A stretch of 64,000 nucleotides of DNA from Nannocystis sp. RBIL2 (GTDB taxonomy: Bacteria > Myxococcota_A > Polyangia > Nannocystales > Nannocystaceae). Shown one piece after another: positions 27,301 to 37,878 of this stretch. The translations under genes and the position numbers were made by a program. Positions within the stretch are counted from its first letter, which is position 1, and every line of letters starts with the position of its first letter. The notes beneath the pieces were generated by a model. The model worked only from the letters and a program-made list of their open reading frames with translations, had not been told where the DNA came from and searched no databases. The stretch is from assembly GCF_026626745.1 (NCBI RefSeq), contig NZ_JAPNJW010000001.1, forward strand, positions 6,279,247-6,343,246, in the 5' to 3' direction.

Positions 27301-28765
27301 GACCACCCGCCAGCGCCTCTACTTCGGCAGCTGGGAGACCTACCGCGAACACAAGAACATCAACACGACGAACGACCTCGACCTTGAGCGCGAGACCCTC
27401 CACGTCCACGACGACCACGGCCGCGTCTGCCTCATCGAGACCAAGACCGTCGACAGTGGGGCGCCCGTCGTCACCCCGGCCAACGTCGCCCGCTACCAGT
27501 ACAGCAACCACCTCGGCACCGCCAACCTCGAGCTCGACGACGCCGCCGAGGTCATCAGCTACGAGGAGTTCCACCCCTACGGCACCAGCAGCTACCGCGC
27601 CGCCAACAGCGCCATCGAGGTCAGCGCCAAACGCTACCGCTACACCGGCCAGGAACGCGACGAAGAGACCGGCCTCGCGTACCACGGCGCACGCTACTAC
27701 ACGCCTTGGCTCGCCAGGTGGGCAACAGCGGATCCCGCCGGGCTTAGCGACGGACCTGCGAGATTCACGTATGCCCGTGCAAATCCGGTGAAACTGATGG
27801 ACCGTGGCGGAATGAGCGCCGAACCAGACTTACTGACGCGCGCCTCCGTAACGGCGCGCGCAATGGTCGACTCGGCGTTGGGCCGTCCGGCGGGCGAACC
27901 GGAGCATCAGTTCTCCGAACTGAACCGCGCGACGAAAATGATCGGCGCAGCCCCCGACGTGATCGCCGCCGCGCCCGCTGCGCTCGGGAGTGAGCTCGGG
28001 TCGGCGATACGAGTCGACATTGACCTGACCGAGAACCGCCGGCTCAAGCGCTCCATCGACGCGATGAAACGCCTAGGCCTACCTGTACGAATGCTGGAGA
28101 AGGTGCAACAGAATTACACGGCCTTCAGGGCCTTCGGCGAAGGTAACAAGACCAGTACGGAGATCAACGCGATGTTCCTCACCGAGGACGTATTGGACTC
28201 TGGCCAGAGGACGGACGCCGTTCTTAAAGGCCCCAACGGCGTAGTCCCGGCCGCCGACATTGAGACGCTCTATCACGAGTCTACCCACGCGCTACTTGAT
28301 CTCGAAGCAGGCGACCCGGAGTTCGCGCAGTTCATTGAGACAGGGATAAAACACTACACGGGGGTCACGTTGAAGGATGGATCCAAGGGGACGGACCCAT
28401 ACCGGCTTTTTCAGGAGGCCGTGGCTTCCTACGCAGGAGGCAGAGTCTCAAACGTGCTCAAGGCTGTCAATGAACTTCGCCTCGCCCTCGACGCGCTTCG
28501 TGTCGGGCGAATTGAGGTGGCGCGTGATTACGTCAAGAAGGCGGGGGCGTGGATGCAGAAAACGGTCGCAGCGGCACCGTACGAATTCCACGGCGGCAGC
28601 CAGGTGTACTCGGCAAAGGATCTCACTCCAGAGATGAAAGACTTCATCGATCGTAAAATTCTTGACGGTCTGTCACGCAATATGGAGGACTACCCCGCAC
28701 ATAGGGAGTACCTCCACCGGATCGAATCGGAAATCAAGAGCCAATCGTCCAAATCATCTCGATGA
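21317..28765 (+). CDS. TcB-TcC fusion (SpvB/Rhs cocoon) with metallopeptidase-like toxin tail
   Basis: 2482 residues from ATG 21317, with a strong GGGAGGGTGGAG ribosome site. Order: Ser/Pro-rich leader; SpvB domain (SISLPKGGGALKNIGDKFEANAFSG..., ALGYSTGAGNGPFGMGWQLS, about 80-330); FG-GAP/VCBS beta-propeller repeats (LLDINGDGLADILVCEDN, DIDGSGTTDLVYVRQDG); the TcB middle domain; and Rhs/YD repeats to the core end RYTGQERDEETGLAYHGARYYTPWLARWATADPAG (about 2105-2142). The last about 320 residues are the variable effector. It contains LYHESTHALLDLE, an HExxH at 2320-2324, and FQEAVASY with Glu 2367, fitting a zincin with a Glu third ligand. The Rhs cocoon should shield and release this tail, which TcA then injects. 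Natural TcB-TcC fusions are known; the effector type is inferred from the motif only. Confidence 0.9.
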   Translation: MAMKRDNDVSGGRMADSSPTRKSGDQPTDSAARPSGHRAGPGASPAITNRSQDTREGPGAAASAGVGVQSSQSPAPAAPNPSQLAPSISLPKGGGALKNIGDKFEANAFSGSGGMSIPIAVSPGRGLSPTLALGYSTGAGNGPFGMGWQLSVASISRKTDKGLPTYDDATEADTFLISDAEDLVPLLEQDGGEWTRKVFTQDGHRVHGYRPRVEAGFARIERWVHLGTGDVHWRTWSRDNVRSTYGTTPETRIADPANPARIFTWLIDQTADDRGNLVRFVYKQEDLADVDLESLEEHERLAVTQVQAQRYLKRIYYGNATPYFEGGWHFEVLLDYGEHDAYGVETGTWPARPDTFSNFRGCFDIRTRRLCRRILMLHHFEELPVDPYLVAATELTYSENPTATLLTAARHRGYVYSSGAYSHKAYPPVEFTYSAAQIDPTLRLVDADTLKDVPGALGGRFELVDLDGEGLPGLLTEQAGHWYYKRNEGNGTFGPLRSLPSLPSNARLGSQRLLDLNGDGALSLTSFSGPAPGFYERPLPMCGVAAEDWQSFRSFRAIPNIDLGAPNVQLLDINGDGLADILVCEDNRFIWYPSEGHNGYGEPRVLSRPRDERVGPQLIWTDPQQAIYFTDMTGDGLADIVRVRNGSVVYWPNLGYGRFGRQIGMRGAPVFDRPDRFRADRLRIGDIDGSGTTDLVYVRQDGARVWHNQAGNSFSSAVQVDIPPVDSLSSVQLADILGKGTAALVWSTDLPHRQGTHIAFVDLMSAGKPYLMLSSKNNMGAETRVEYAPSTRFYLEDRAAGRPWKTRLPFPTHVIERVEVRDHVTGHTFVQRYRYHHGYFDGPEREFRGFGMVETEDTESWADYNSPRLFPTGHQIVDEELHSPPVLTKTWYHTGAYLGGTSLAHCYASEYYSDKTLENPAGVAVDLPETLIPDGLTPVEAREAVRALRGRALRVEVYGRDGTEEQIHPYTVSEANFAVRLLQPRGDQEHAAFLVHDRESLSYHYERNPVDPRVSQSAVLEVDDFGNPVRSVSVAYKKPVLLGAEAEQLVTSIVLTESDLLNVHDQPDTYRLGVPVELRTYELHGLAGDPADPFTHAELLAHADAATEVPYQGPVPVGTQKRLLSRAQIYYYSDDLASRLSLGQCGLRALPYETLTLAFTQDHLDAVFLNGELTGLALDTEGGYREDDGLWWRPSGRVLFDAANFYRVTESRDIFGNATTFTHDAHSLLIEAAEDALGNTLSAHNDYRLLAPDLVTDPNGNRQAVAFDALGMVIKTAVMGKAGDSDGDTLTDPTVEIEYDLAVIPSVVHTIVRENHGAGNLAFQHSYAYSGGLGQVVLQKAQAEPGLAPKRDGNGDLVFDGGDLVFEDTTPNPRWVGNGRVIVDNKGNPVKQYEPFFDSSPAYTDEQELVEWGVTPFIHYDPLGRMVRTDLPDGTLIKVSFTPWQQVAHDANDNVLASDWYAERAALVGGTPHNDGEKYAALHAEPHDGTPTTTLLDNLGRPFLVIADNGLDENDDPQKFATRIKLDIEGNTLEVKDARGNTAETNTFAPGGLQLKTHSVDAGTRLALPNALGNPLRAWDSRQNDRRWTYDALNRPTHAYLKHAADPEVLQQRIVYGEGLGISADATNHRGQVYRVYDSAGVLTSLAYDFKGNLLATERRLAEEYKTTPDWIDLATLTDPALIHAAAAPLLEAETFTTSWTYDALSRVRTQTTPDASVTTQTFGLGGMLQSVAVNVRGAVTATNIVTNIDYNARGQRLLIEYGNGSATDYEYDPKNFRVTRIHTERPHTDPDLRTVQDLRYHYDPSGNIAQIRDQAQQGVFFDNAYVDPTQTFRYDPTYRLVEATGREHDALPMPTADGFAPIAHPQDTQAQRNYRQVYTYDPVGNITQMAHRVLVDDVEQIAWRRGYLYASAGNRLLRTSLPADDFDDPENYSVEYEHDDHGNMTAMPTIPGGLTWDDDDRLHSSDAIGGGITYYVYDGAGQRVRKVTVNQSNSTTRQRLYFGSWETYREHKNINTTNDLDLERETLHVHDDHGRVCLIETKTVDSGAPVVTPANVARYQYSNHLGTANLELDDAAEVISYEEFHPYGTSSYRAANSAIEVSAKRYRYTGQERDEETGLAYHGARYYTPWLARWATADPAGLSDGPARFTYARANPVKLMDRGGMSAEPDLLTRASVTARAMVDSALGRPAGEPEHQFSELNRATKMIGAAPDVIAAAPAALGSELGSAIRVDIDLTENRRLKRSIDAMKRLGLPVRMLEKVQQNYTAFRAFGEGNKTSTEINAMFLTEDVLDSGQRTDAVLKGPNGVVPAADIETLYHESTHALLDLEAGDPEFAQFIETGIKHYTGVTLKDGSKGTDPYRLFQEAVASYAGGRVSNVLKAVNELRLALDALRVGRIEVARDYVKKAGAWMQKTVAAAPYEFHGGSQVYSAKDLTPEMKDFIDRKILDGLSRNMEDYPAHREYLHRIESEIKSQSSKSSR

Positions 28766-29173
28766 GGGGAGGATGAAGCCCTCCCCGTTCCAGCAGTGAA
28801 AGCTCTTAGCAAGGGAGGCGACGATGTCGTCGGGTGTATCGGCGACGCCGTCGGGTCCATCCGAGCGCACTTGGAAGTCTTCGTCGGGCCCCATACGGTA
28901 ATGGATGGGCCTGCCCCATGCATCCACCTCGTGGAAAATCCCGATATCCGCTGTCAGAACCCACTTAGATTCGGAATTGGGATGCGGGCATGCTCCGGAA
29001 GGAGGGACTCGGCCCCGAGACCAGTAATACTCCAGGTACCTGGAGTTTGTCTCCACTCTGCCGCGCGTCGTGCCGACAGGATTGTGGTCCTGGCAAACGC
29101 AGGCGAGACCGAGCGTAAGCACGAGCAGCAGTATTTTGTCAAGTGCGCGTTTCGGGCCATCTGGCGGAAACAT
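28754..29173 (-). CDS. Small lipoprotein with GspG (T2SSG)-like C-terminus
   Basis: About 139 residues from ATG 29173 (MFPPDGPKRALDK), chosen because it leads straight into the hydrophobic stretch ILLLVLTLGLAC, which ends in a lipobox. The C-terminal half, EVDAWGRPIHYRMGPDEDFQVRSDGPDGVADTPDDIVAS, matches the end of major pseudopilins ('D.WG.P..Y...G..G.....S.G.DG..GT.DDI'), although the pilin-type N-terminal methylation helix is absent. It converges on the toxin gene and their 3' ends overlap by 12 bp, so it is tied to this particular toxin tail. It may modulate or neutralise the effector in the periplasm, or be unrelated. Lower GC, like the toxin tail itself. Confidence 0.65.
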   Translation of the reverse strand: MFPPDGPKRALDKILLLVLTLGLACVCQDHNPVGTTRGRVETNSRYLEYYWSRGRVPPSGACPHPNSESKWVLTADIGIFHEVDAWGRPIHYRMGPDEDFQVRSDGPDGVADTPDDIVASLAKSFHCWNGEGFILPSSR

Positions 29174-29277
29174 ACTGGAAGCAAAGCACGGAAACCTCGA
29201 CCAAGACGCCGTCTCCATCGTGCAGAAAATCACAAACGGCCGAGAGCGCCATCCACCGCCTTCTGAGGGCCACTCGG

Positions 29278-29778
29278 CTCGTCGACCTTAACGGCGACCG
29301 CTTCCTCAGTCGCGCCAGTTGGCGGCCGCACGCGGGGCTTCCACCGGCATCCGCTCCCGTGTTGCGGCAGTTCCACCGCGGCTATTGCCGCTACGACCGC
29401 CAACTCGTCGCTCCCATTTTCGACCGCCCCGATCGCTTCCGCGCCGACCGAATCCGCCTCGGCGACATCGACGGCAGCGGCACCACCGACCTCGTCTACG
29501 TCCGGCAGGACGGCGCCCGCGTGTGGCACAACGACCTCCCGCAAAAGTTCGAGACCCGCACCACGCTCGACATCGAGGGCAACACTCTCGAGGTCAGGGA
29601 CGCCAGGAACAACGTCGCCGAGACGAACACCTTCGCGCCCGGCGGTCTCCAGCTCAAGACCCACAGCGTCGACGCCGGCGCCCGTCTCGCCCCTGCCCAA
29701 CGTCCTGGGCAACCCCCTGCGCGCCTGGGACAACCGTCCGTGCAACTTGGCCGCCTGATTCGGGCTAACCCGTACTGA
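29278..29778 (+). pseudogene. Shuffled TcB/Rhs fragment
   Basis: The frame reads LVDLNGDRFLSR..., then IFDRPDRFRADRIRLGDIDGS followed by GTTDLVYVRQDGARVWHN, which copies the TcB propeller of the upstream fusion (nt 23329-23442). It then switches at VWHN|DLPQKFETRTTLDIEGNTLEV to a stretch copying the Rhs part 2.4 kb further on (nt 25865-26060), ending near LGNPLRAWD-like sequence before drifting into noise. The start is missing and several blocks are deleted. It cannot make a toxin. It is either the leftover of a second tcBC copy or a displaced tip of the kind seen near Rhs loci. Confidence 0.8.
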
Positions 29779-29822
29779 CGCGGCAGTGCTCGAGGACTAC
29801 TCCGAAGCGCCCAAGGCGAGGC

Positions 29823-30518
29823 TCACCAGCTCGTCTCGATCTGCCCGTGGTCGGCGAGCCACTGCTTGCGCGCCGGGTAGTCGGGCAGGACGCGCTCCAG
29901 GCGCGCCCAGAATGCCGGAGTATGATGGGGCTCGTGGATGTGGACGAGCTCGTGGACGAGGATGTAGTCGATGATCCGCGGCGGCAGGAGGATGGTCTTC
30001 CAGTGGAAGTTGACAGCGCCGCGGCGGCCGCAGGAGCCCCAGCGGTAGCCGAGGTCCTGGACGCGAAGCTCCTCGACGATCACGCCGACGCGCGCGCAGA
30101 AGCGGGTGAGGCGCGCGGACAGCCACGCCTGGCCGTGAGCGGTGTACCAAGCGACCATGTCCTCGCGGGCGTGGGCGGCGTCGCGGCGGCGCAGGCAGAA
30201 CCGGCCGCCGGTGAGCTTGACAGGGACGTCCTGCTTCTCGACGAAGAGCAGGCGGTAGCTGCGGCCGAGGTAGCGGAGGCCCTCCCCGTCGACGAACTGC
30301 TTGGCCGGCGCGGGGTGGCGGAGCGCCTCCTTCTCGGCCAGCTTGGTGAAGATCCACATTCGGCGCGAGCGGACGAACGACTCGATGATGTCGCGCGAGC
30401 ACTGCTCGGGGGCGATGAGGACGAGCTCGCCACCGCGATCGACGGTGATCTGGACGCTGCGCCGGCGCGGGCTGAGACGCAACTCGAACTCGAGGTCGTC
30501 GACGGTCAGCGTGCTCAT
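29823..30518 (-). CDS. YgjP/DUF45 family M48-type metallopeptidase
   Basis: 231 residues from ATG 30518, which overlaps the hsdR stop (ATGA). The N-terminus has the YgjP pattern (RRRSVQITVDRGGELVLIAPEQ, RRMWIFTKLAEKEAL, GLRYLGRSYRLLF). The active site is IDYILVHELVHIHEPHHTPAFW, with HELVH at 189-193, preceded by RWGSCGRRGAVNFHWKTILLPP, the standard 'GSC...G...N..L...P' block. Genes of this family very often follow hsdR of type I restriction systems, as here. The substrate is unknown; a role in turnover of the restriction enzyme has been guessed but is not shown. Last gene of the operon. Confidence 0.88.
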   Translation of the reverse strand: MSTLTVDDLEFELRLSPRRRSVQITVDRGGELVLIAPEQCSRDIIESFVRSRRMWIFTKLAEKEALRHPAPAKQFVDGEGLRYLGRSYRLLFVEKQDVPVKLTGGRFCLRRRDAAHAREDMVAWYTAHGQAWLSARLTRFCARVGVIVEELRVQDLGYRWGSCGRRGAVNFHWKTILLPPRIIDYILVHELVHIHEPHHTPAFWARLERVLPDYPARKQWLADHGQIETSW

Positions 30519-33500
30519 GTCGCGGCGAGCCGGTCGTGGTTGGCCTTGGCCAGCTCCATCAGGCGGTCGGCGAGACGCTCGGCCGCGTCGATGTCGACGA
30601 TCGAGTGTTCGTCGAGGAACATGAAGATCTGGCCGCGCAGCTCTTCCTGATACGAGGCGTTCTTCCAGAAGCCGACCATGCGCACGCGCTCGCGGATGTG
30701 CTCGACGAGCTGGACACACAGGCCCGCGAGCCAGCGCAGATCGCCGGTGGAGACCGGCGTCTCCTGCTCGCGCGCTTGTCGCAGCAGGTCGAGGAAGGGG
30801 GCGTGCAGCCGCGGGTCGATCCCCTCGACGCCGGGCTGGGCGTCACGCCCGCGGCGGACCTGCTCGACGAATTCGCTGAGCGCCAGGGCGAGCTGTTCCC
30901 AGTTCTCGCCGAACTTCTCCAGGATCTCCTCGAGGCGCTCGGAGAGGCGCTGGAAGTGGACCGGATCCTGGTCGAGGTTCTTGCGGATGTGGTGCCGGAT
31001 CGCGTGCTCCATCTCGGACGCCTTGGCACGCGGCGAGACCTGCCGGGCGACATGCTCGGCGAACTTGGCGTCGGTGATCGAGATCGGCGGGATCTTGGGG
31101 TCGATGCCGAGAGAGACGATGTGCTCGTCGATGAGGCGCTGGACCTTGCGGCCGATCGCCTCGCTGAGCTCGAGGGCGTCATCGCGGTACAGACGCTGCG
31201 CGCGGGTGTAGAGCTCGGCGAGCAGCTCGACGTCGCGGACGTAGGGCAGCGCCGCGGGGCGTGGGAGGACGAAGTCGTAGGTGGCGAGGAATTGACGCAG
31301 CTTGACGGCGAACTCGGCGCGCAGCCGTTCGTCGCGCAGCAGGTGCACGCAATCGTCTGTCTGAGTGCGCGGGTCGAGACCGCGGCTGGTGAAGATCGCC
31401 ATCACCCGGGCATGCTGGGTGGCGAGCTTCGGGACTTCGTCGGCCACGCTCTGCAGGGCGCCGTCGATGTCGGCGACGTCATAGGCGCTGAGCGCTTCCT
31501 TGAGGTGGCGGGCGACTCCGTAGTAATCGACGATCAGGCCGGCCTTCTTGGCCTTGTACGTGCGATTGACGCGGGCCAGCGCCTGCAGCAGATCGGCCTC
31601 GCGCAACGAGCGGTCGAGGTACATGACGCCCTCGACCGGGGCGTCGAAGCCGGTCAGCAGCATCGACTTCACGGCCAGGAAGGCGAGCGGGTCGCGCTTG
31701 GCCGGGTCCTTGTGCGTGAAGGGTCGCTTGAAGCGGGCGATCCGCTCGATGACCTTGGCGGAGTCGGTCCACTCCTTGTATTCCGGGAGGTCGTTGTTGC
31801 TCGGGGAGATGACGGCCGCAAACTGGAGCTCGGCCAGCAACGCCTCCACCCGCGCGGCGTAGGCGGCGGCGCGGATCTTGGCGGGCTTGCTGGCGAGATC
31901 GACGTCGTCGAGGGCGCGCGTCGCGGGATCGAGCGCCCGGGCGTCGCGCAGGAGCTCGTCACGGGCGGCGACGAGAGCGGCCTGGTAGGTGACGGCGGCG
32001 CGGCGCGAGTAGGCCACGACCTGGGCCTTGAGGCCCGCGGGTAGGACGTGCTGCACGTAGTGACGGAGGATGTCGCGCGCCTTGGCCTCGATCAGCTTCG
32101 GCGCCTCGAGGATCGCGCCGCTGGTGGCGTACTTGCGCTTGATCTGCTCGAGCTCGGCCTCGCTGTGCTCGGCAAACATATCTTCAAAGACCTGGTCGAG
32201 GTCGCGGCCGTCAGCGACGGCGCCATCGGCGGTGCGGCCCTCGTAGAGGATCGGGACGGTGGCGCCGTCGGACTCGGACTCGCGGATCGTGTAGCGATCG
32301 ATCTCGGGGCCGAAGATCTCGGTGGTGCGCTTCTTCGCGCCCATGATGATCGGCGTGCCGGTGAAGCCGATCCGCGCGGCGTTTGGGAGGGCCTGCAGCA
32401 GGTGCGCGTGCAGCGTGTTGGTGTGCGAGCGGTGCGCCTCGTCGACGAGGACAAGGATCGCCTCGTCGTCGTTGAGCAGGCCGAGGTCGCCGACGTCGTC
32501 GCCGGGCTTGAGCTGCTCGAGGTCGGGGTCCGTGTACTTCTGGATCATCGCAAACACGAGGCCAGGGCCTCGCTTGCGCAGCAGCTCCTTGACGCGCTTG
32601 ACGGACTTGCCGACCTGCACAGTCTCGCCGGAGAGGCCGGCGGTGTCGGAGAGCTGGCGCTCGAGGTCCTTGCGGTCCGTGACGACGACGACCTTGAAGC
32701 GCCGCAGGACCTCCAGCGAGCGCAGCTTGCGGACGAGGAAGACCATGGTGAGGCTCTTGCCCGAGCCCTGCGTGTGCCAGATGATGCCGCCGCGGCGATC
32801 GTGCTCGCCGTCCTGGCGGCGGGTCTTGCCGTGCTGGATGCGCTCGAGGGCGCGGTGGACGGCGCGGAACTGCTGGTAGCGGGCGACGAGCTTGATCGTG
32901 CGGCCTTCGCTCTGCTTGAAGATCGTGAAGTGGCGGATGATGTCGAGGAGGTGGGCCGGGCGCAGCATGCCAGCCACCAAGCGCTCCTGGCTGTTCAGCT
33001 TGGCCTTGCCGCCGAGCTCGGCCCGCACGTCGTCGAGCGAAACCGGGGCGGTGTCCTTCCACTCGAGGTAGTCCGGGGCGTCGGCTCCGATCGTGCCGAC
33101 GCGCGCGCTGTCACGACAGGTAGCGATGAGGAATTGGTTGGTGTAGAAGAGCCGCTCGTTGCCCTCGTTCAGGTCGGTCTCGCCTGCGGCCTTGCGGCCG
33201 TTGTGGTAGCGGCGGAGCTGGTCGATCGCCTGCTCGAGCGGCGAGTTGACGCCCGGGCTCTTGCACTCGACGATGACGACGGGGATCCCATTAATAAAGA
33301 GGGCGATGTCCGGGATAATGCAGCGCTTGGCCTGTCCTCCGGGACAGTCGACGCGGAACTGCTGGACGGCCGTGAAGGTGTTGCGCTCGGGGTGCTTCCA
33401 GTCGATGAAGTGGACCGTCTGCGCGCGGCCGAAGTCCCAGTCCGGGAGGCCGTCGACCGGGTGGCCCTCCAAGAGCAGCCGGGTGGCGTCCTGGTTGCCC

Positions 33501-33763
33501 TCCATGAGCCGCGGGGTGGCGATCCGCTCGAGGGCGCTGACGGCCTGGGCGAGTCGGGCGTCGTCGAGCCACGGAGCGCCGTCGCGGAGGTTGATCTGCC
33601 GTAGGGCCTTTCGCAGGTCGGATTTAATAAAGACGTCGCGAAAGCTTTCGCGGCCGGTGACGGTCGGCTCCTCATCGTGGCCGACGATCACCTTCCAGCC
33701 GAGGCAGGCGAGCTGATCGAGGAAGGGCGCTTCAACTTCGACGTACTCGGGACCTCGGCTCAT
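30515..33763 (-). CDS. hsdR: Type I restriction enzyme, R (motor/nuclease) subunit
   Basis: 1082 residues, normal length for HsdR. The N-terminal PD-(D/E)xK nuclease is visible as CIIPDIALFINGIPVVIVECKSP (Asp 152, Glu 166, Lys 168). The superfamily 2 helicase motor follows: Walker A HTQGSGKS at 331-337, LVDEAHRSHTN (DEAH at 441-444), AARIGFTGTP (motif III), and LTGFDAPVEGVMYLDRSLREADLLQALARVNRTYKAKKAG (motifs V and VI). The C-terminal helical region couples to HsdM/HsdS. It translocates DNA using ATP and cuts unmodified DNA at a distance. The start lies 6 bp after the hsdS stop. All catalytic residues look intact. Confidence 0.95.
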   Translation of the reverse strand: MSRGPEYVEVEAPFLDQLACLGWKVIVGHDEEPTVTGRESFRDVFIKSDLRKALRQINLRDGAPWLDDARLAQAVSALERIATPRLMEGNQDATRLLLEGHPVDGLPDWDFGRAQTVHFIDWKHPERNTFTAVQQFRVDCPGGQAKRCIIPDIALFINGIPVVIVECKSPGVNSPLEQAIDQLRRYHNGRKAAGETDLNEGNERLFYTNQFLIATCRDSARVGTIGADAPDYLEWKDTAPVSLDDVRAELGGKAKLNSQERLVAGMLRPAHLLDIIRHFTIFKQSEGRTIKLVARYQQFRAVHRALERIQHGKTRRQDGEHDRRGGIIWHTQGSGKSLTMVFLVRKLRSLEVLRRFKVVVVTDRKDLERQLSDTAGLSGETVQVGKSVKRVKELLRKRGPGLVFAMIQKYTDPDLEQLKPGDDVGDLGLLNDDEAILVLVDEAHRSHTNTLHAHLLQALPNAARIGFTGTPIIMGAKKRTTEIFGPEIDRYTIRESESDGATVPILYEGRTADGAVADGRDLDQVFEDMFAEHSEAELEQIKRKYATSGAILEAPKLIEAKARDILRHYVQHVLPAGLKAQVVAYSRRAAVTYQAALVAARDELLRDARALDPATRALDDVDLASKPAKIRAAAYAARVEALLAELQFAAVISPSNNDLPEYKEWTDSAKVIERIARFKRPFTHKDPAKRDPLAFLAVKSMLLTGFDAPVEGVMYLDRSLREADLLQALARVNRTYKAKKAGLIVDYYGVARHLKEALSAYDVADIDGALQSVADEVPKLATQHARVMAIFTSRGLDPRTQTDDCVHLLRDERLRAEFAVKLRQFLATYDFVLPRPAALPYVRDVELLAELYTRAQRLYRDDALELSEAIGRKVQRLIDEHIVSLGIDPKIPPISITDAKFAEHVARQVSPRAKASEMEHAIRHHIRKNLDQDPVHFQRLSERLEEILEKFGENWEQLALALSEFVEQVRRGRDAQPGVEGIDPRLHAPFLDLLRQAREQETPVSTGDLRWLAGLCVQLVEHIRERVRMVGFWKNASYQEELRGQIFMFLDEHSIVDIDAAERLADRLMELAKANHDRLAAT
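33333..33346. repeat. TGTCCYNNRGGACA palindrome
   Basis: tgtcctccgggaca inside hsdR; one of three exact matches in the window to TGTCCYNNRGGACA (others at 54152 and 58355). Confidence 0.5.
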
Positions 33764-33769
33764 GTTCTT

Positions 33770-35009
33770 TCAAAAATTCCCTTCCAAGAGCGGGGTGACG
33801 CGGACGCGGCCGGTGAGCAAGTCGTCCATCAGGGCCTGCTTGAGCAGCCGAAGCTTGGCCGCGCTGCCGGTTTCAGTCTCGATCCTTGAGTCCACTTGAC
33901 TGACGACACTGTTTATAACGCGTTGCTCCGCCAGTGGCGGGAAGGGCAACCGCACCTGCGTGAGCAGAGATGAACTCAAGTTTGTTTGCTGAGATCCGTG
34001 CCCCAGTCCTCGGAGATGTTCGTACTTGGCACAGAGTAGCTGGAAAAGAAAGTTCTGGTCCACAATTTGCGGATTGCCCTGGATCGCGGCACAAGCCTGG
34101 TTGATGGTCGCGGAGATCTGCAGAATACCGCATCGACCCCGTGTGGCACCTTGCCCGTACATAGCGATCAAGACCGTCGTCGGTGGGAACAGGTCAAGGG
34201 ATGTGCTGTGCAGAGCGATCTCGGTAACCTTCTCTTCTGTCGTATAAATCGGTGCGAAGCAGATCTCTGCCGTCTTGACCCACGGGATCGATCCCCGAGA
34301 CCAAAACTGACCGATATCACGCGAGGGAGTGGTTCCAGAGCGGATTTTGGCGACGGTGCCCAGCAGGGGTGTTTCCCAACTCTTGGGGATGCAGCCGAGG
34401 GGGGAGTCCTTGAACTGTTCAGGGTGGCGGTCGAGACCTCGGAGTTCGCCGTTGTCGTCGATGCCGCGAGTCAGCAGGTCGTGGAGCAGCCCCTGCTTCA
34501 CCAACTTGAGCTTGGCAACGAGGTGCTCGGTTTTTCGGACTTGCTCGTCGAGCTGATCGACGAACTCGGAAATGAGTGCCTGTTCGTCACAGGAGGGCGC
34601 GTACACCGGCAGACGACGCATTGACGTCCACGATGTTCTCGGCATCTTCGTTCCGATGGACGTCTGGATCGCGCGGGAGAACACGTTCCCGGACTGGAAC
34701 AAACGCGCGACGAAGCCGGGGAGGTAGCCCGCGTTGGGCCGCAGGATGAGGATGTCGGTGGAGCAGTAGCCGGGGAATGGTGCGAGGACGGTCTTGCGAA
34801 GGTTTGGACGGAGTTTTCCGAAGAGAGTGTCGCCTTGTTCGAAAATACCATTGATGCTAATCGAATTGGCGGCACTACCGAAGCCGAGCAGATCTGGAGA
34901 GTCCGTTTTCATGTGCTCCAGGCCAACGTACGGGCGGGTCAGCTCCTTTGACCCAGCGGTCTTTTCAGTGACCAGCCTAGCCACCGTGTCGAGAGAAACC
35001 AGCGGACGA

Positions 35010-35017
<8 letters not shown>
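33770..35017 (-). CDS. hsdS: Type I restriction-modification specificity subunit
   Basis: 415 residues from ATG 35017 (MSDRPLVSLDTVARLV), which lies inside the last codons of hsdM; an upstream in-frame ATG at 35065 belongs to the hsdM coding region. Two target-recognition domains (about 5-150 and 200-360) are each followed by a conserved coiled-coil: ISEFVDQLDEQVRKTEHLVAKLKLVKQGLLHDLLTRGI and SVVSQVDSRIETETGSAAKLRLLKQALMDDLLTGRVRV. These set the spacing of the two half-sites. The second TRD segment (SWETPLLGTVAKIRSGTTPSR...SRGSIPWVKTAEI) is typical. The recognition sequence cannot be read from this. GC is visibly lower than in hsdM/hsdR, as usual for exchangeable TRDs. Confidence 0.93.
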
Positions 35018-37802
<2,785 letters not shown>

Positions 37803-37878
37803 TCCGTGCGGCTGCGAGAGTACGGCACTTGGGGCCGGCCGGACATCGCGCGCACTTGGCGCATTCCCGGGGACGGCC

